Shown here: positions 27,401 to 35,444 of the stretch, in pieces
Position numbering within the stretch: position 1 is the first letter of the stretch
How the letters are laid out: every line of letters begins with the position of its first letter
Assembly: GCA_964409245.1 (NCBI GenBank)
Contig: CAYPCQ010000017.1
Coordinates: 1 to 64,000, forward strand
Length of the DNA: 64,000 bases
Reading direction: 5' to 3'
Source: CAIMWS01 sp964409245
Lineage (GTDB): Bacteria; Verrucomicrobiota; Verrucomicrobiia; Limisphaerales; UBA1319
The notes under the pieces: generated by a model
Told to the model about the DNA's origin: nothing
What the model saw: the letters and a program-made list of their open reading frames with translations, nothing else
Databases searched by the model: none
Translations under genes and position numbers: made by a program

Positions 27401-27581
27401 CAGTTGCACTGGCCGCTCCCAACCAAGCCAGAAGGAATAAGAAAAGCCAGCCAGCCCAGGAATTGGGAAACCGCCTCAGGGAAGGTGTGAAAGAGTCGTT
27501 TTTGAGGGGACTCCTGCCGCTTGCCTTTGAAAAGGCCAACGCATTCGCCCGGTCCCAAGAAGACATGGATTTGGTTTTCAT
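24474..27581 (-). CDS. DUF5107 domain protein with TPR repeats, exported
   Basis: 1035 residues. A long N-terminal region ends in a hydrophobic segment (WLFLFLLAWLGAASATA) that looks like a signal peptide; the true start may be one of the internal Met codons. Residues about 70-390 match the DUF5107 pattern: FLRITFLPEIGGKVYEVFNK and YYFWNCTAVPNTHG. This is a galactose-mutarotase-like beta-sandwich fold associated with glycan metabolism. The remainder consists of tetratricopeptide-like helices, for example KGWEQFLFANEKESEKSFRQ and later repeats, to the C-terminus. Probably a periplasmic carbohydrate-associated protein; the function is unknown. Confidence 0.82.
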   Translation of the reverse strand: MKTKSMSSWDRANALAFSKASGRSPLKNDSFTPSLRRFPNSWAGWLFLFLLAWLGAASATAEVTARRDTIQLPTYPWLPAVPHPFFKATDNRNIYPYPMMDNLRRTREVRTYQTAVLENEFLRITFLPEIGGKVYEVFNKTTGKQMFYVNHVVKPGLIGQCGAWISGGIEFNTGPAGHSVSAMQPVDVEILPQAPDGSRTVAVGETERINHTQWTVCITLRPGRSYLEEKIRIYNPSETIAPYYFWNCTAVPNTHGFRFVYPMTLGTDHGGKEFYTWPVANGKDLSLGRNYQDASSIFAYQCDQDFFGSYDEEANTGIIAYANHHQVPGKKAWTWGTGSYGQMHQMDLTDDDGPYNEVQTGPLPTQADVGRLDPAEGVAWEEWWYPVHGLGGFTFANREVALNTQAKENTLLIRAMGSGDWSPATFTIRKNGRILDSSQRSISPRSPVSISLFTGQEKEPFQLEVTAGAFVLARCQVPLDLPVRKPPANKPDPKTSAEHAQKGWEQFLFANEKESEKSFRQALTLDANQAPAHTGLAFLLMDRASQDAGYEAERALKTNPESGLAHFALAVASNLQGREALALEEAWKSALDPAIAIPGRALAGKLLLRRDDFEGVVQALSPVGPWNSDPACRHRLACALFRLGRPQEALPLIQANLRDNPLDTLARSLLWLQGMEFPEWTLAPLAKGKALAILELAVEYSGLGQFEMAYLVMDAFYLKAIHQKDMDPLVVYWAAYLAEKTNRPDPMRTLLDLSTSLNAEGVFPHHGESVPVLQWALSKNPQDGQAALLLGHLLFSLGKTSEGRQFWQKAAEKKAAPAIAYRALGAAAQQVDGDLKAAVQLFDLGNQADPKDPILAMDLAKALAALADQARDAAEKNNLISRVAKVLSGAFAAGQSRSDFAVLLARTYNRMNQYEKTAKLLDSVRLIIWEGAQEVHQIFEEAHLALGNDLLKAGRASEALAEFDRALEYPQNLATGRLQNTCDSHIHYLRGQALAAMRKPDLATKAWQMAVDQPQSTDSSKEEARQKARDALNKN

Positions 27582-27687
27582 TCAGGTATTTGATTGCCGA
27601 GTAAAACAGAGGTGGACGGAGGAATCAACACGAACCTGAACCGTTTCAGCAAGCACCAAAAAGCCGCGGCGGAGTTTGAAATAGCTT

Positions 27688-27715
27688 TTGACTAAAGGTC
27701 CGAATCGGATAGGCT
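27688..27715 (+). promoter_or_regulatory. Candidate sigma-70 promoter of pgk operon
   Basis: TTGACT (27688-27693) and TAGGCT (27710-27715) are separated by 16 bases, about 33 bases before the pgk start. A Shine-Dalgarno-like AAGG (27739-27742) lies 5 bases before the ATG. The -10 box is weak. Confidence 0.4.
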
Positions 27716-27747
27716 GGAGATCTTTATAGATAGTAAAAAGGTTTGTT

Positions 27748-29001
27748 ATGGCGAAATTAACGATCAAAGATGTGGAACTGGGGGGCAAACGAGTGTTTGT
27801 GCGCGTGGACTTCAATGTCCCCATGGAGGAAAAAGACGGTCAGATGGTCGTGACCGATGTGACGCGCATCAAGGAAACCCTGCCCACCTTGGACTTCTTG
27901 ATGGCCAAAGGGGCGAAAGTCATTTTGACCAGCCATTTGGGACGCCCCAAAGGGAAGCGGGATTCATCCATGTCCTTGAAACCAGTAGCGGCCAAATTGG
28001 CTGACATGATTGGCAAGCCGGTTGCGTTCGTTGACGATTGCATCGGGGAAAAGGTTGAAAAAACCGTCGAGATCATGAAGGCCGGGGATGTTCTCCTGCT
28101 GGAAAATGTTCGTTATTACGACCAGGAAGAAGCCAACGATACAGGATTTGCCCAGCAATTGGCCAAAGTGGCCGATGTTTATGTGAATGATGCTTTCGGG
28201 TCTGCCCATCGCGCACATGCCTCCACCGAGGGGGTGGCGCGGGTGGTGGCAGGTCGTGGTGGCCAATGCGCAGCTGGTTTCCTGATGGAGAGGGAGTTGA
28301 AGTTCCTGGGCGAGGAATTGGAATCGCCCGCCCGCCCGTTTGTGGTGATCCTGGGCGGTGCCAAGGTATCCGACAAGATCAAGGTAATTGATCGCTTGCT
28401 GGAAAAGGCCGACGCCTTGCTGATCGGTGGGGCCATGGCTTACACGTTCCGTCTCGCCAGTGGGAACAAAGTTGGCAAATCGCTCGTGGAGGCGGACAAA
28501 ACGTCGATAGCACTGGCGGCCTTGGAGAAAGCCAAACAGCGCGGAGTGAAGTTTTTGCTGCCCACAGATGATGTGGTGGCCAATCCAGTGAAAACCGAAA
28601 AGCTGGATAAGAAGGGCAAGCCCATCATCGAATGGCAAAATCCGACCATTAATTCGTCCTTGGATTGTCCTGAAAATGCGGCTGGACTGGACATCGGTCC
28701 CGCCACGATAAAGGCTTACGCTGAAGTGGCAAAAAACGCCAAAACGGTGCTTTGGAACGGCCCCATGGGCATTTTTGAAGATGCCCGATTTGCGGAAGGA
28801 ACATACGGAGTGGCCCGGGCGGTGGTGGAAGCCACTGAAAAAGGCGCCACCAGCATCATTGGTGGGGGGGATAGTGTCAAAGCGCTCAACAAAGCCAAAC
28901 TAGGTGACAAGGTCACTTTCATGAGCACGGGCGGCGGCGCCAGCCTGGAATTCCTGGAAGGCGTGGTTTTGCCTGGAGTTGCGGCATTGACGGATAAATA
29001 A
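27748..29001 (+). CDS. pgk: Phosphoglycerate kinase
   Basis: 417 residues, the usual bacterial length. Hallmarks: KRVFVRVDFNVPM near the N-terminus, ILTSHLGRPKG, VLLLENVRYY, FVVILGGAKVSDKI, WNGPMGIFE, and the terminal GGGDSVKAL and STGGGASLEFLEG nucleotide-binding segments. It transfers the phosphate of 1,3-bisphosphoglycerate to ADP in glycolysis (reversible), in the cytoplasm. It is the first gene of a pgk-tpiA-secG operon; tpiA follows after 37 bases. Confidence 0.98.
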   Translation: MAKLTIKDVELGGKRVFVRVDFNVPMEEKDGQMVVTDVTRIKETLPTLDFLMAKGAKVILTSHLGRPKGKRDSSMSLKPVAAKLADMIGKPVAFVDDCIGEKVEKTVEIMKAGDVLLLENVRYYDQEEANDTGFAQQLAKVADVYVNDAFGSAHRAHASTEGVARVVAGRGGQCAAGFLMERELKFLGEELESPARPFVVILGGAKVSDKIKVIDRLLEKADALLIGGAMAYTFRLASGNKVGKSLVEADKTSIALAALEKAKQRGVKFLLPTDDVVANPVKTEKLDKKGKPIIEWQNPTINSSLDCPENAAGLDIGPATIKAYAEVAKNAKTVLWNGPMGIFEDARFAEGTYGVARAVVEATEKGATSIIGGGDSVKALNKAKLGDKVTFMSTGGGASLEFLEGVVLPGVAALTDK

Positions 29002-29038
29002 AATACTTGTAGGCTGAACTCTTTATTTGGGAATCATC

Positions 29039-29803
29039 ATGCATAAGGATCGAAAACTGTTAATAGCTGGCAACTGGAAAATGAACAAGACAGTGGCTGA
29101 AGGACTGGATCTTGTTCAAGGGCTGCGTCGCGAACTGGCCGGGGTCAAGGAAGTGGACATTGTGGTGTGTCCGCCTTACACGGCTTTGAGCGAAGTGTCC
29201 AAAATAATCATGGATTCAAACCTCCGTCTGGGGGCTCAAAACATGAGCGAACAAGCACCTGGGGCACACACGGGGGAGATCGCCGCCGCGATGCTGAAAG
29301 AATTCTCGGTGCGGTACGTCATCTTGGGGCACTCAGAGCGCCGCCAATTCCAAAGGGAAGCCAGCGAATTGATCGCCAAAAAGGCGTTGGCGGCACATGC
29401 CGCATCGCTTAAACCCATTGTTTGCATCGGTGAAACCTTGGAAGAACGCGAAAAAGGGGTGACGGAGCAAATTCTGGAGCAACAATTGCGGGGCAGCCTC
29501 GCGGGCTTGAGCAAGGAGCAAATGGCGGAGACGGTGGTTGCCTATGAACCGGTTTGGGCCATTGGCACCGGCAAAACGGCCACCACCCAGCAGGCCCAGG
29601 ATGCTCACGCTTTCATCCGCAAAGTGCTGGTCTCCCTGTTTGACGATGCAGTTGCCAAGCGGGTGCGCATCCAATACGGTGGCAGCGTCAAACCCGCCAA
29701 CGCCCGTGAATTGATGAGCCAGCCGGATGTTGATGGCGCCTTGGTTGGAGGTGCGTCCCTCGAGGTCCGGAGCTTCACGGACATTATCAAGAATAGCATT
29801 TAG
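29039..29803 (+). CDS. tpiA: Triosephosphate isomerase
   Basis: 254 residues from the ATG at 29039; a TTG at 29027 is in frame but less likely. Catalytic residues are all visible: Lys in AGNWKMN, His in ILGHSERR, and Glu in VAYEPVWAIGTG. The phosphate-binding loops IQYGGSVKP and LVGGASL are near the C-terminus. It interconverts dihydroxyacetone phosphate and glyceraldehyde 3-phosphate. It lies between pgk and secG, with secG starting 1 base after its stop. Confidence 0.98.
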   Translation: MHKDRKLLIAGNWKMNKTVAEGLDLVQGLRRELAGVKEVDIVVCPPYTALSEVSKIIMDSNLRLGAQNMSEQAPGAHTGEIAAAMLKEFSVRYVILGHSERRQFQREASELIAKKALAAHAASLKPIVCIGETLEEREKGVTEQILEQQLRGSLAGLSKEQMAETVVAYEPVWAIGTGKTATTQQAQDAHAFIRKVLVSLFDDAVAKRVRIQYGGSVKPANARELMSQPDVDGALVGGASLEVRSFTDIIKNSI

Positions 29804-29804
29804 T

Positions 29805-30383
29805 ATGACTTACTTTATTGGTTTATTAACGGTTGTTTTAACACTCAACAGCATCTTTCTGATTCTGCTGATTCTCGTTCAGCTACCCAAAAAGGAAGCC
29901 GGAGCTGGCACCGCTTTCGGTGGTGCTGCCACTGATGCCTTGTTTGGCGCTGGAACCGGCAACGCATTGACGAAAATGACCCGTTACTCGGCGACGGTGT
30001 TTTTTGTGCTGTCCCTGATTCTAGCTATTATTGGCGCCAACCGGTCCCAAGCGTCTTCAGGTAAACTCAAAGGCGCCATCCGGCAAATTGCGGCCACCAA
30101 CACGGTTCCCGCCGCTGCTGCTTCGGCTTCCGCTTCCAACCAGTTGGAGAAGGCCGCCCGCCAGGCCGGTTCCAACGTGGTTCAAGCTGCCAGCAACTCC
30201 GTGACCGCCGTCGTTAATACCAATGCCTTGAGCCTGACCAACTTGAATGTCGTCAGTTCAAATACGCCCGCTGTCCCAGTGGTTCCCAAAGTCACCAACC
30301 TGGTGGCGCAAACCAATCCGGTGGTTCCCAAAGTGACAAATATTGTGGTGCAAACCAATAAGCCGGCTTCCACCAATAAATAA
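29805..30383 (+). CDS. secG: Preprotein translocase subunit SecG, with long C-terminal extension
   Basis: 192 residues from the ATG at 29805. Residues 1-75 carry the SecG signature: a first transmembrane helix, LVQLPKKEAGAGTAFGGAATDALFGAGTGNALTKMT, then a second helix. SecG is a small component of the SecYEG channel in the inner membrane. Typical SecG is about 70-110 residues; here about 110 more follow, rich in Ala, Ser, Asn and Val, with a near-exact tandem repeat PVVPKVTNLVAQTN / PVVPKVTNIVVQTN. The tail should face the periplasm if normal two-helix topology holds. It is the last gene before a strong terminator. Confidence 0.95.
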   Translation: MTYFIGLLTVVLTLNSIFLILLILVQLPKKEAGAGTAFGGAATDALFGAGTGNALTKMTRYSATVFFVLSLILAIIGANRSQASSGKLKGAIRQIAATNTVPAAAASASASNQLEKAARQAGSNVVQAASNSVTAVVNTNALSLTNLNVVSSNTPAVPVVPKVTNLVAQTNPVVPKVTNIVVQTNKPASTNK

Positions 30384-30402
30384 CGGTTTGGATATTGATC
30401 CG

Positions 30403-30435
30403 CGCCATCGGCTAGCCGCCGATGGCGTTTTTTTT
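30403..30435 (+). terminator. Strong rho-independent terminator after secG
   Basis: A perfect 10-bp GC-rich stem (CGCCATCGGC 30403-30412 with GCCGATGGCG 30418-30427), a 5-base loop TAGCC and an immediate run of eight T residues. It ends the pgk-tpiA-secG transcript. Confidence 0.93.
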
Positions 30436-30535
30436 AATTGGCCAGGAAACAGGAGCATAGGGGTTAATCATAATTTACATTGCCTTGGAGCTTGCCATCC
30501 GGCGTTTTGGGTTCATCCTTGGCTGGCGATTTCCG

Positions 30536-32161
30536 ATGTGGTGGTCTGAAAAAACAAAAGCCTGGGCGTTCGGTTTCCTGGTGGTCTTGATCCTGGCTGT
30601 GGGATCCGCCGGATGCAGGAAATCCACGCCGCGCGCGGATTTGGTGATCCTGAACGGTGCCGAACCTGAATCCTTGGACCCTGCGGCGGTGACCAGCCAG
30701 CCGGATTTGCGGGTGGTGAGTGCTTTGTTTGAAGGATTAACCAGGCCGGATCCGGTCACCGGCAACCCAATTCCCGGCTTGGCTGAACGCTGGGAAATCT
30801 CCGCAGACCAGGCTCAATTCACCTTTTATTTGCGTTCGAATGCCGTTTGGTCCACCGGGGAACCCATTCTGGCGGAGGATGTGGTTTATTCGTGGCGCCG
30901 CACATTGGATCCGGCCACCGCCAGTGATTATGCGGGGCAACTCTTCTATCTGAAAAACGCTGAAGAGTTCAACCGTGGGCTATTGAAGGATCCGAACCTG
31001 CTGGGGATTCAAGCCACCGCCCCCCGGATTTTACAAGTGACCTTGAAGCAACCTTCCTTCTTTTTCCTGGATCTGTGCACGCTCCCGGCTCTGGCAGCGG
31101 TTCCTCGCCGGGCCATCGAACAACATGGTGATTTTTGGATCAAGGCCCGGCCATTGCCTGTCAGTGGGGCTTACGAGCTGGAGCGTTGGCGCGTGAATGA
31201 CCGGATCCGGTTGCGAAAAAACCTCCGGTATTGGGACGCCGCCAACACGCAAAACCAGCTGGTCGATATTTTGCCCATCGGTTCCGCATCCACGGCTTTG
31301 AATCTCTTCATGACCGGGGGGGCGGATATTGTTTGGGACAAGGAATTGATCCCGGTGGAGTTGCTCGACCTCCTTTTGAAGCGGCCGGATTTCCATCCGT
31401 TCGATTACCTGGGCACGTATTTCATCCGGTTCAATGTGACCCAGAAGCCCTTTGACGATCCCCGGGTACGGAGAGCCTTGGCGATGGCTATAGACAAGCG
31501 CCGTTTGGTCGAAAAAATCACCCGGGCCGGTGAAAAGCCGGCCGGCCAGATGACCCCTCCTGGGGTTCCGGATTATACCCCGCCAGCCGGCTTGAATTAT
31601 AATCCGGAATTGGGCCGCCAACTCCTGCGGGATGCCGGATATCCTGAAGGGCGCGGCTTCCCGGCCTTCAAATACATGTTCAACGCTGCGGCTGGCGGAG
31701 CGGCCAATAACCACCAGAAGATCGGAGTCGAACTCCAGCAGATGTGGAAACAGACGCTGGGGATCGATATGGAATTACGGCAGGTGGAAACCGCCATTTT
31801 TTTTGCGGCGCAAACCGCTTTGGACTATCAAGTCTGCCGCAGCAGTTGGGTGGGGGATTACAACGATCCCAATACTTTCCTGGACCTGTTTTTGAGCCAC
31901 AGCGGGAACAACCGCACCGGTTGGAAAAACGGGCGCTTTGATCAATTGCTGGAGTCCGCCAACCGCCAGACCAATGGTGTGCAACGGAAAGAACGGCTCG
32001 GCCAGGCTGAACAATTGCTGGTGGAGGAGGAATTGCCGGTCATCCCGCTCTATTTTTACCGGGGAGTCTCTTATTACGACAGCCGGAAAATCCAGGGTGT
32101 CCACACGAATATCCTCGATCTGCACCCCATTAATGCCATCCGGAAAATCAAGTCCGATTAA
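30536..32161 (+). CDS. Oligopeptide ABC transporter substrate-binding lipoprotein (OppA-like)
   Basis: 541 residues from the ATG at 30536; a TTG at 30485 in frame is possible. The N-terminal signal ends in the lipobox VGSAGC, so it is a membrane-anchored lipoprotein. NGAEPESLDPA and LFEGLTRPDPVTGNPIPGLAERW are the SBP_bac_5 (family 5 extracellular binding protein) hallmarks. VRRALAMAIDKRRLVEKI is another typical block. It captures peptides or related solutes in the periplasm and delivers them to the permease encoded 6 bases downstream. Confidence 0.93.
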   Translation: MWWSEKTKAWAFGFLVVLILAVGSAGCRKSTPRADLVILNGAEPESLDPAAVTSQPDLRVVSALFEGLTRPDPVTGNPIPGLAERWEISADQAQFTFYLRSNAVWSTGEPILAEDVVYSWRRTLDPATASDYAGQLFYLKNAEEFNRGLLKDPNLLGIQATAPRILQVTLKQPSFFFLDLCTLPALAAVPRRAIEQHGDFWIKARPLPVSGAYELERWRVNDRIRLRKNLRYWDAANTQNQLVDILPIGSASTALNLFMTGGADIVWDKELIPVELLDLLLKRPDFHPFDYLGTYFIRFNVTQKPFDDPRVRRALAMAIDKRRLVEKITRAGEKPAGQMTPPGVPDYTPPAGLNYNPELGRQLLRDAGYPEGRGFPAFKYMFNAAAGGAANNHQKIGVELQQMWKQTLGIDMELRQVETAIFFAAQTALDYQVCRSSWVGDYNDPNTFLDLFLSHSGNNRTGWKNGRFDQLLESANRQTNGVQRKERLGQAEQLLVEEELPVIPLYFYRGVSYYDSRKIQGVHTNILDLHPINAIRKIKSD

Positions 32162-32167
32162 TCCCGC

Positions 32168-33085
32168 ATGTATTACTTCAAGCGTATCCTGATGCTGGCG
32201 CCGCTGCTGCTATTGATCAGCTTGATTACTTTCTTTTTGCTGCATGTGGCACCGGGAGGCCCATTCGACAAGGACCGGAAATCTGCCTCCCCCGAAATCG
32301 AGCGGCAGCTCAATGCCAAATATCACCTGGATGAACCCTTGTGGCGGCAATACGGGCGTTTTTTAAAAGGGGCGGTTCGCGGTGACCTGGGGCCTTCGCT
32401 AAAATACCGGAACCACACCGTGGCGGACATTTTGCTGCAAGGCCTGCCGATCTCCTTGCTGTTGGGCATGCTGGCCTTCGGGGTGGCGGCAGGCATTGGC
32501 ATTCCCCTCGGTTTCCACAATGCCCTGGCCCGCCGGTCCTGGCGCGGACACCTGGGCAGTTTGCTGGCCATCAGTGCTGTATGCATACCGGTGTTTGTGC
32601 TGGGACCCTTGCTGGTGATGGTGGTCGCGCTGTATTGGCGGATTTTGCCCCCGGCGCTGTGGGAATCACCGGCCCATGTGGTTTTGCCCGCCTTGACCCT
32701 CGGCCTTTACTATTCCGGCAAGGTGGCCGGTTTGATGCGTGAAGGAATGCTGAAAACCAGGCAGGCCGAATTCATCATCACCGCCCGGGCCAAAGGGCTT
32801 CCGGAATGGAAAATTTACCTCAAGCACGCCATGCCGCTGGCGATCCTGCCGGTCGTATCTTACTCGGGTCCGTTGCTGGCCGATTTGTTGACCGGTTCCT
32901 TTGTGGTGGAAAACCTGTTTCAAATCCCGGGGATTGGAGTCTTCATGGTCAACAGCAGCCTGAACCGGGATTACCCCATGGTGGTGGGAACGGTTTTGCT
33001 TTATGCCATCCTGCTCATGGTTTTAAACCTGCTGGTGGATTGGATCTATAGCCGGTTGGATCCCCGGGTGCAATATGAGGCTTGA
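32168..33085 (+). CDS. ABC transporter permease, OppB/DppB type
   Basis: 305 residues with six predicted transmembrane segments. The N-terminal FFLLHVAPGGPFD motif is that of OppB-type permeases. The cytoplasmic EAA loop is present as FIITARAKGLPEWKIYLKHAMP, the contact point for the ATPase. The C-terminus ends with LNLLVDWIYSRLDPRVQYEA, a normal OppB end. It should pair with an OppC permease and OppD/F ATPases, but none is encoded in the window. Confidence 0.94.
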   Translation: MYYFKRILMLAPLLLLISLITFFLLHVAPGGPFDKDRKSASPEIERQLNAKYHLDEPLWRQYGRFLKGAVRGDLGPSLKYRNHTVADILLQGLPISLLLGMLAFGVAAGIGIPLGFHNALARRSWRGHLGSLLAISAVCIPVFVLGPLLVMVVALYWRILPPALWESPAHVVLPALTLGLYYSGKVAGLMREGMLKTRQAEFIITARAKGLPEWKIYLKHAMPLAILPVVSYSGPLLADLLTGSFVVENLFQIPGIGVFMVNSSLNRDYPMVVGTVLLYAILLMVLNLLVDWIYSRLDPRVQYEA

Positions 33086-33273
33086 TGAGTTGGATGAGGC
33101 CAACACAATCGATCAGTATGAGCATCAGTATGCTGCCTCTCGCCCTTTGGAAAGCTCACTTTTTCGGAGACCGGGCTTGCCCCGAAACGGAATCCATTAT
33201 GGAGTTGCCATTATCCGCATTTGTAGCATCTTGCTGGCATGAACGGCGACCCAAGTTGCGATCATCCTTATGA
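33085..33273 (+). CDS. Possible small coupled ORF (62 aa), unidentified
   Basis: The frame begins MSWMRPTQS with an ATG at 33085-33087 that overlaps the oppB-like stop (TGATG). It ends with a TGA at 33271-33273 that overlaps the ATPase start (ATGA). It therefore fills the whole gap between the two genes with coupling at both ends. The product shows no recognisable domain, no clear transmembrane helix and no similarity I can see to OppC. It may be a remnant, a real small protein, or chance; no Shine-Dalgarno sequence was assessed as strong. Confidence 0.3.
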   Translation: MSWMRPTQSISMSISMLPLALWKAHFFGDRACPETESIMELPLSAFVASCWHERRPKLRSSL

Positions 33274-34199
33274 TTGAGGTTCAAGGCCTGCAAAAGAAAT
33301 ACGGGGACTTCATGGCCGTCGATGGCGTCAGCTTCAAGGCCGATCCGGGTAAAATCTTCGGTTTGCTGGGACCCAACGGCGCTGGAAAAACCACCACGCT
33401 GGGTTGCATATCCGGTTTGCTGCAACCTTCGGCGGGTGTCATCAAGGTGCTTGGCTATGATCTGGCCATCGATGGGCTCCTGGCACGATGCCAATTGGGG
33501 GTGGTGCCGCAGGAACTCGCCTTGTATGAGGATCTTTCCGCTTTGGAAAACTTGTCATTCTGGGGTGGGGCATACGGGCTTCGGGGGCTCGATTTGAAGC
33601 GCCGCAGCAGGGAAATTCTGGCCGCGACCGGTTTGCTGGATCGGGCTGGGGAGAAGGTGTCGCGGTTCAGTGGCGGCATGAAACGGCGGTTGAACCTTGC
33701 TTGCGCCATGATCCACCATCCCAAGGTTTTATTATTGGATGAACCGACTGCGGGTGTGGATCCGCAATCCCGGGCCCGCCTGCTGGATCTGATCCGCGAA
33801 GAGGCCCGGCAAGGCGCCTGTGTATTATACACCACCCACTACATGGAGGAGGCGGAAAACCTGTGCGATCAACTGGCGATCATGGACAAAGGCAAAGTTA
33901 TCGCCGGAGGCAGCCTTGCGGATCTTCGACAGCAAGCAGGTGAAAAGGATGTCCTCCGCCTGCAAGGTGTTTTCGACCCTCCGAGGGTCACAGAGGTCCT
34001 GCGTGGCTTTGACGAGGTGGAGGTGGTGCATGCCGATGAACAGGGGGTGCGGCTGGTTTTGCGAGATGCCTCGCGCAAGCTGCCTTTGCTGTTCCAAGCT
34101 TTGGCCCAAGCCGGGGCTGAGGTCCGGGAGACTAAAATGACGCAGCCCAACTTGGAAAGCCTCTTCATCAAGCTTACCGGCAAGGAATTGAGGGAGTAA
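33270..34199 (+). CDS. ABC-2 type exporter ATP-binding protein
   Basis: 309 residues. Walker A is GPNGAGKTTT, the Q-loop region is VVPQE, the signature is FSGGMKRR, Walker B is VLLLDEPTAGVD, and the switch His follows in YTTHYMEEAE. The C-terminal 80 residues form the DUF4162-like regulatory tail of drug/sodium exporter ATPases. It powers the two ABC-2 permeases encoded immediately downstream, with 3 bases between the stop and the next start. Direction is export of an unknown substrate. Confidence 0.95.
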   Translation: MIEVQGLQKKYGDFMAVDGVSFKADPGKIFGLLGPNGAGKTTTLGCISGLLQPSAGVIKVLGYDLAIDGLLARCQLGVVPQELALYEDLSALENLSFWGGAYGLRGLDLKRRSREILAATGLLDRAGEKVSRFSGGMKRRLNLACAMIHHPKVLLLDEPTAGVDPQSRARLLDLIREEARQGACVLYTTHYMEEAENLCDQLAIMDKGKVIAGGSLADLRQQAGEKDVLRLQGVFDPPRVTEVLRGFDEVEVVHADEQGVRLVLRDASRKLPLLFQALAQAGAEVRETKMTQPNLESLFIKLTGKELRE

Positions 34200-34202
34200 A
34201 CC

Positions 34203-35444
34203 ATGCATCATTGGTTGCTTGTCCTGCGCAAAGACCTGGCCCGCTACTTGAAGGATCCGCTAGCCCTGTTTCTTTGGTTTTGTCTGCCGCTGGTGGTGGG
34301 CGGCATATGCATTGTGGCCATGGGGGGGCGGTCTGGACCCGCCCCCAAAGTCCATTTACTGGTGGCGGACGAGGATGATAATCCATTGACCCGCTTCCTG
34401 CTTAACGGCCTCGGGCAGGCAGGCAATGGCGGATTGATGCAGGTGGAAAAAGTAGATCGGCAGGCAGGTCAAAAACGCATTGAAAACGGCGAGGCATCGG
34501 CATTTATGATCCTCCCCAAAGGATTTGCCCAAGCCGTGCTTAATGAGGAAAAAGTCACCGTGCCCATTCGCACCAATCCTGCCCAGTTTTTACTTCCCAA
34601 GCTGGCAGTGGAGGGGATGAAGTTGCTGGTGGAGGGGCACTTTTATTTGCACCGAATCATTGGGCAGCCTCTCAAAACAATCGCGCAAGGTCCGGCCGGC
34701 GGGGCGGCTTTGTTCGACGATCTCAGGATTTCCGCCATCAGTGTGGCCATCAACCAGGCATTTCGTGGTTTGGAAAATTACCTGATACCCCCGGTGCTGC
34801 AGTTGGAGACGAAGGTGGTGACGCCGAAACCGAGCGAAGGAATTCCCATTCGCATATTGTTCCTGCCGGGTTTTTTATTCATGGGCATCTTATTCGCGGC
34901 GCAGGGGATTGGCCTCGATATCTGGAAAGAACAGAAATCTGGCGCTTTGCAACGGATATTTACCACTCCGGTTTCCTTGTGGGCTTTTCTGGGCGGTAAA
35001 ATCCTGGCCGGGATGGTGGTAGCGATGGGGATCAGCCTCACCTGCCTCACGGCGGGAATGCTTTACCTGGATATTCCCTTAAGCCGGCTGCCACTGGCCA
35101 CCGCATGGGCCGCACTGTCCGGTTTGCTGCTGATTGCCCTGATGCTGGCGATCGTGGTGTTCGCCACCAGCGAACGGGCCGCCTCGGTGCTCAGTTTCGG
35201 CCTGGTATGGCCGCTGATGATGCTTGGGGGCAGTATGTTTCCGCTGGAAGTCATGCCGCGCTGGATGTCCGCCATTGGACGCTGGACTCCTAATGGCTGG
35301 GCGGTGGGGCAACTCAAACTAATCCTGGCTGGCAAAGCCGCAGCCGGTCCGCTGGCGGGGGCGGCGCTGGCGGTGCTGGCCGTCAGCCTGGCGTTATTTT
35401 TTCTCGGCAAATACCGAATTCAAAGGTCGATGATCCGCTCATGA
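34203..35444 (+). CDS. ABC-2 type transporter permease (first)
   Basis: 413 residues. The start KDLARYLKDPLALFLWFCLP is typical of ABC-2/YhhJ-like permeases, with transmembrane helix 1 followed by a long extracytoplasmic domain (about 45-215) and then five or six helices clustered at the C-terminus. GLDIWKEQKSGALQRIFTTP is the conserved cytoplasmic segment before helix 3. The stop overlaps the next permease start (ATGA at 35441-35444). It probably forms a heterodimer with that protein. Confidence 0.92.
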   Translation: MHHWLLVLRKDLARYLKDPLALFLWFCLPLVVGGICIVAMGGRSGPAPKVHLLVADEDDNPLTRFLLNGLGQAGNGGLMQVEKVDRQAGQKRIENGEASAFMILPKGFAQAVLNEEKVTVPIRTNPAQFLLPKLAVEGMKLLVEGHFYLHRIIGQPLKTIAQGPAGGAALFDDLRISAISVAINQAFRGLENYLIPPVLQLETKVVTPKPSEGIPIRILFLPGFLFMGILFAAQGIGLDIWKEQKSGALQRIFTTPVSLWAFLGGKILAGMVVAMGISLTCLTAGMLYLDIPLSRLPLATAWAALSGLLLIALMLAIVVFATSERAASVLSFGLVWPLMMLGGSMFPLEVMPRWMSAIGRWTPNGWAVGQLKLILAGKAAAGPLAGAALAVLAVSLALFFLGKYRIQRSMIRS

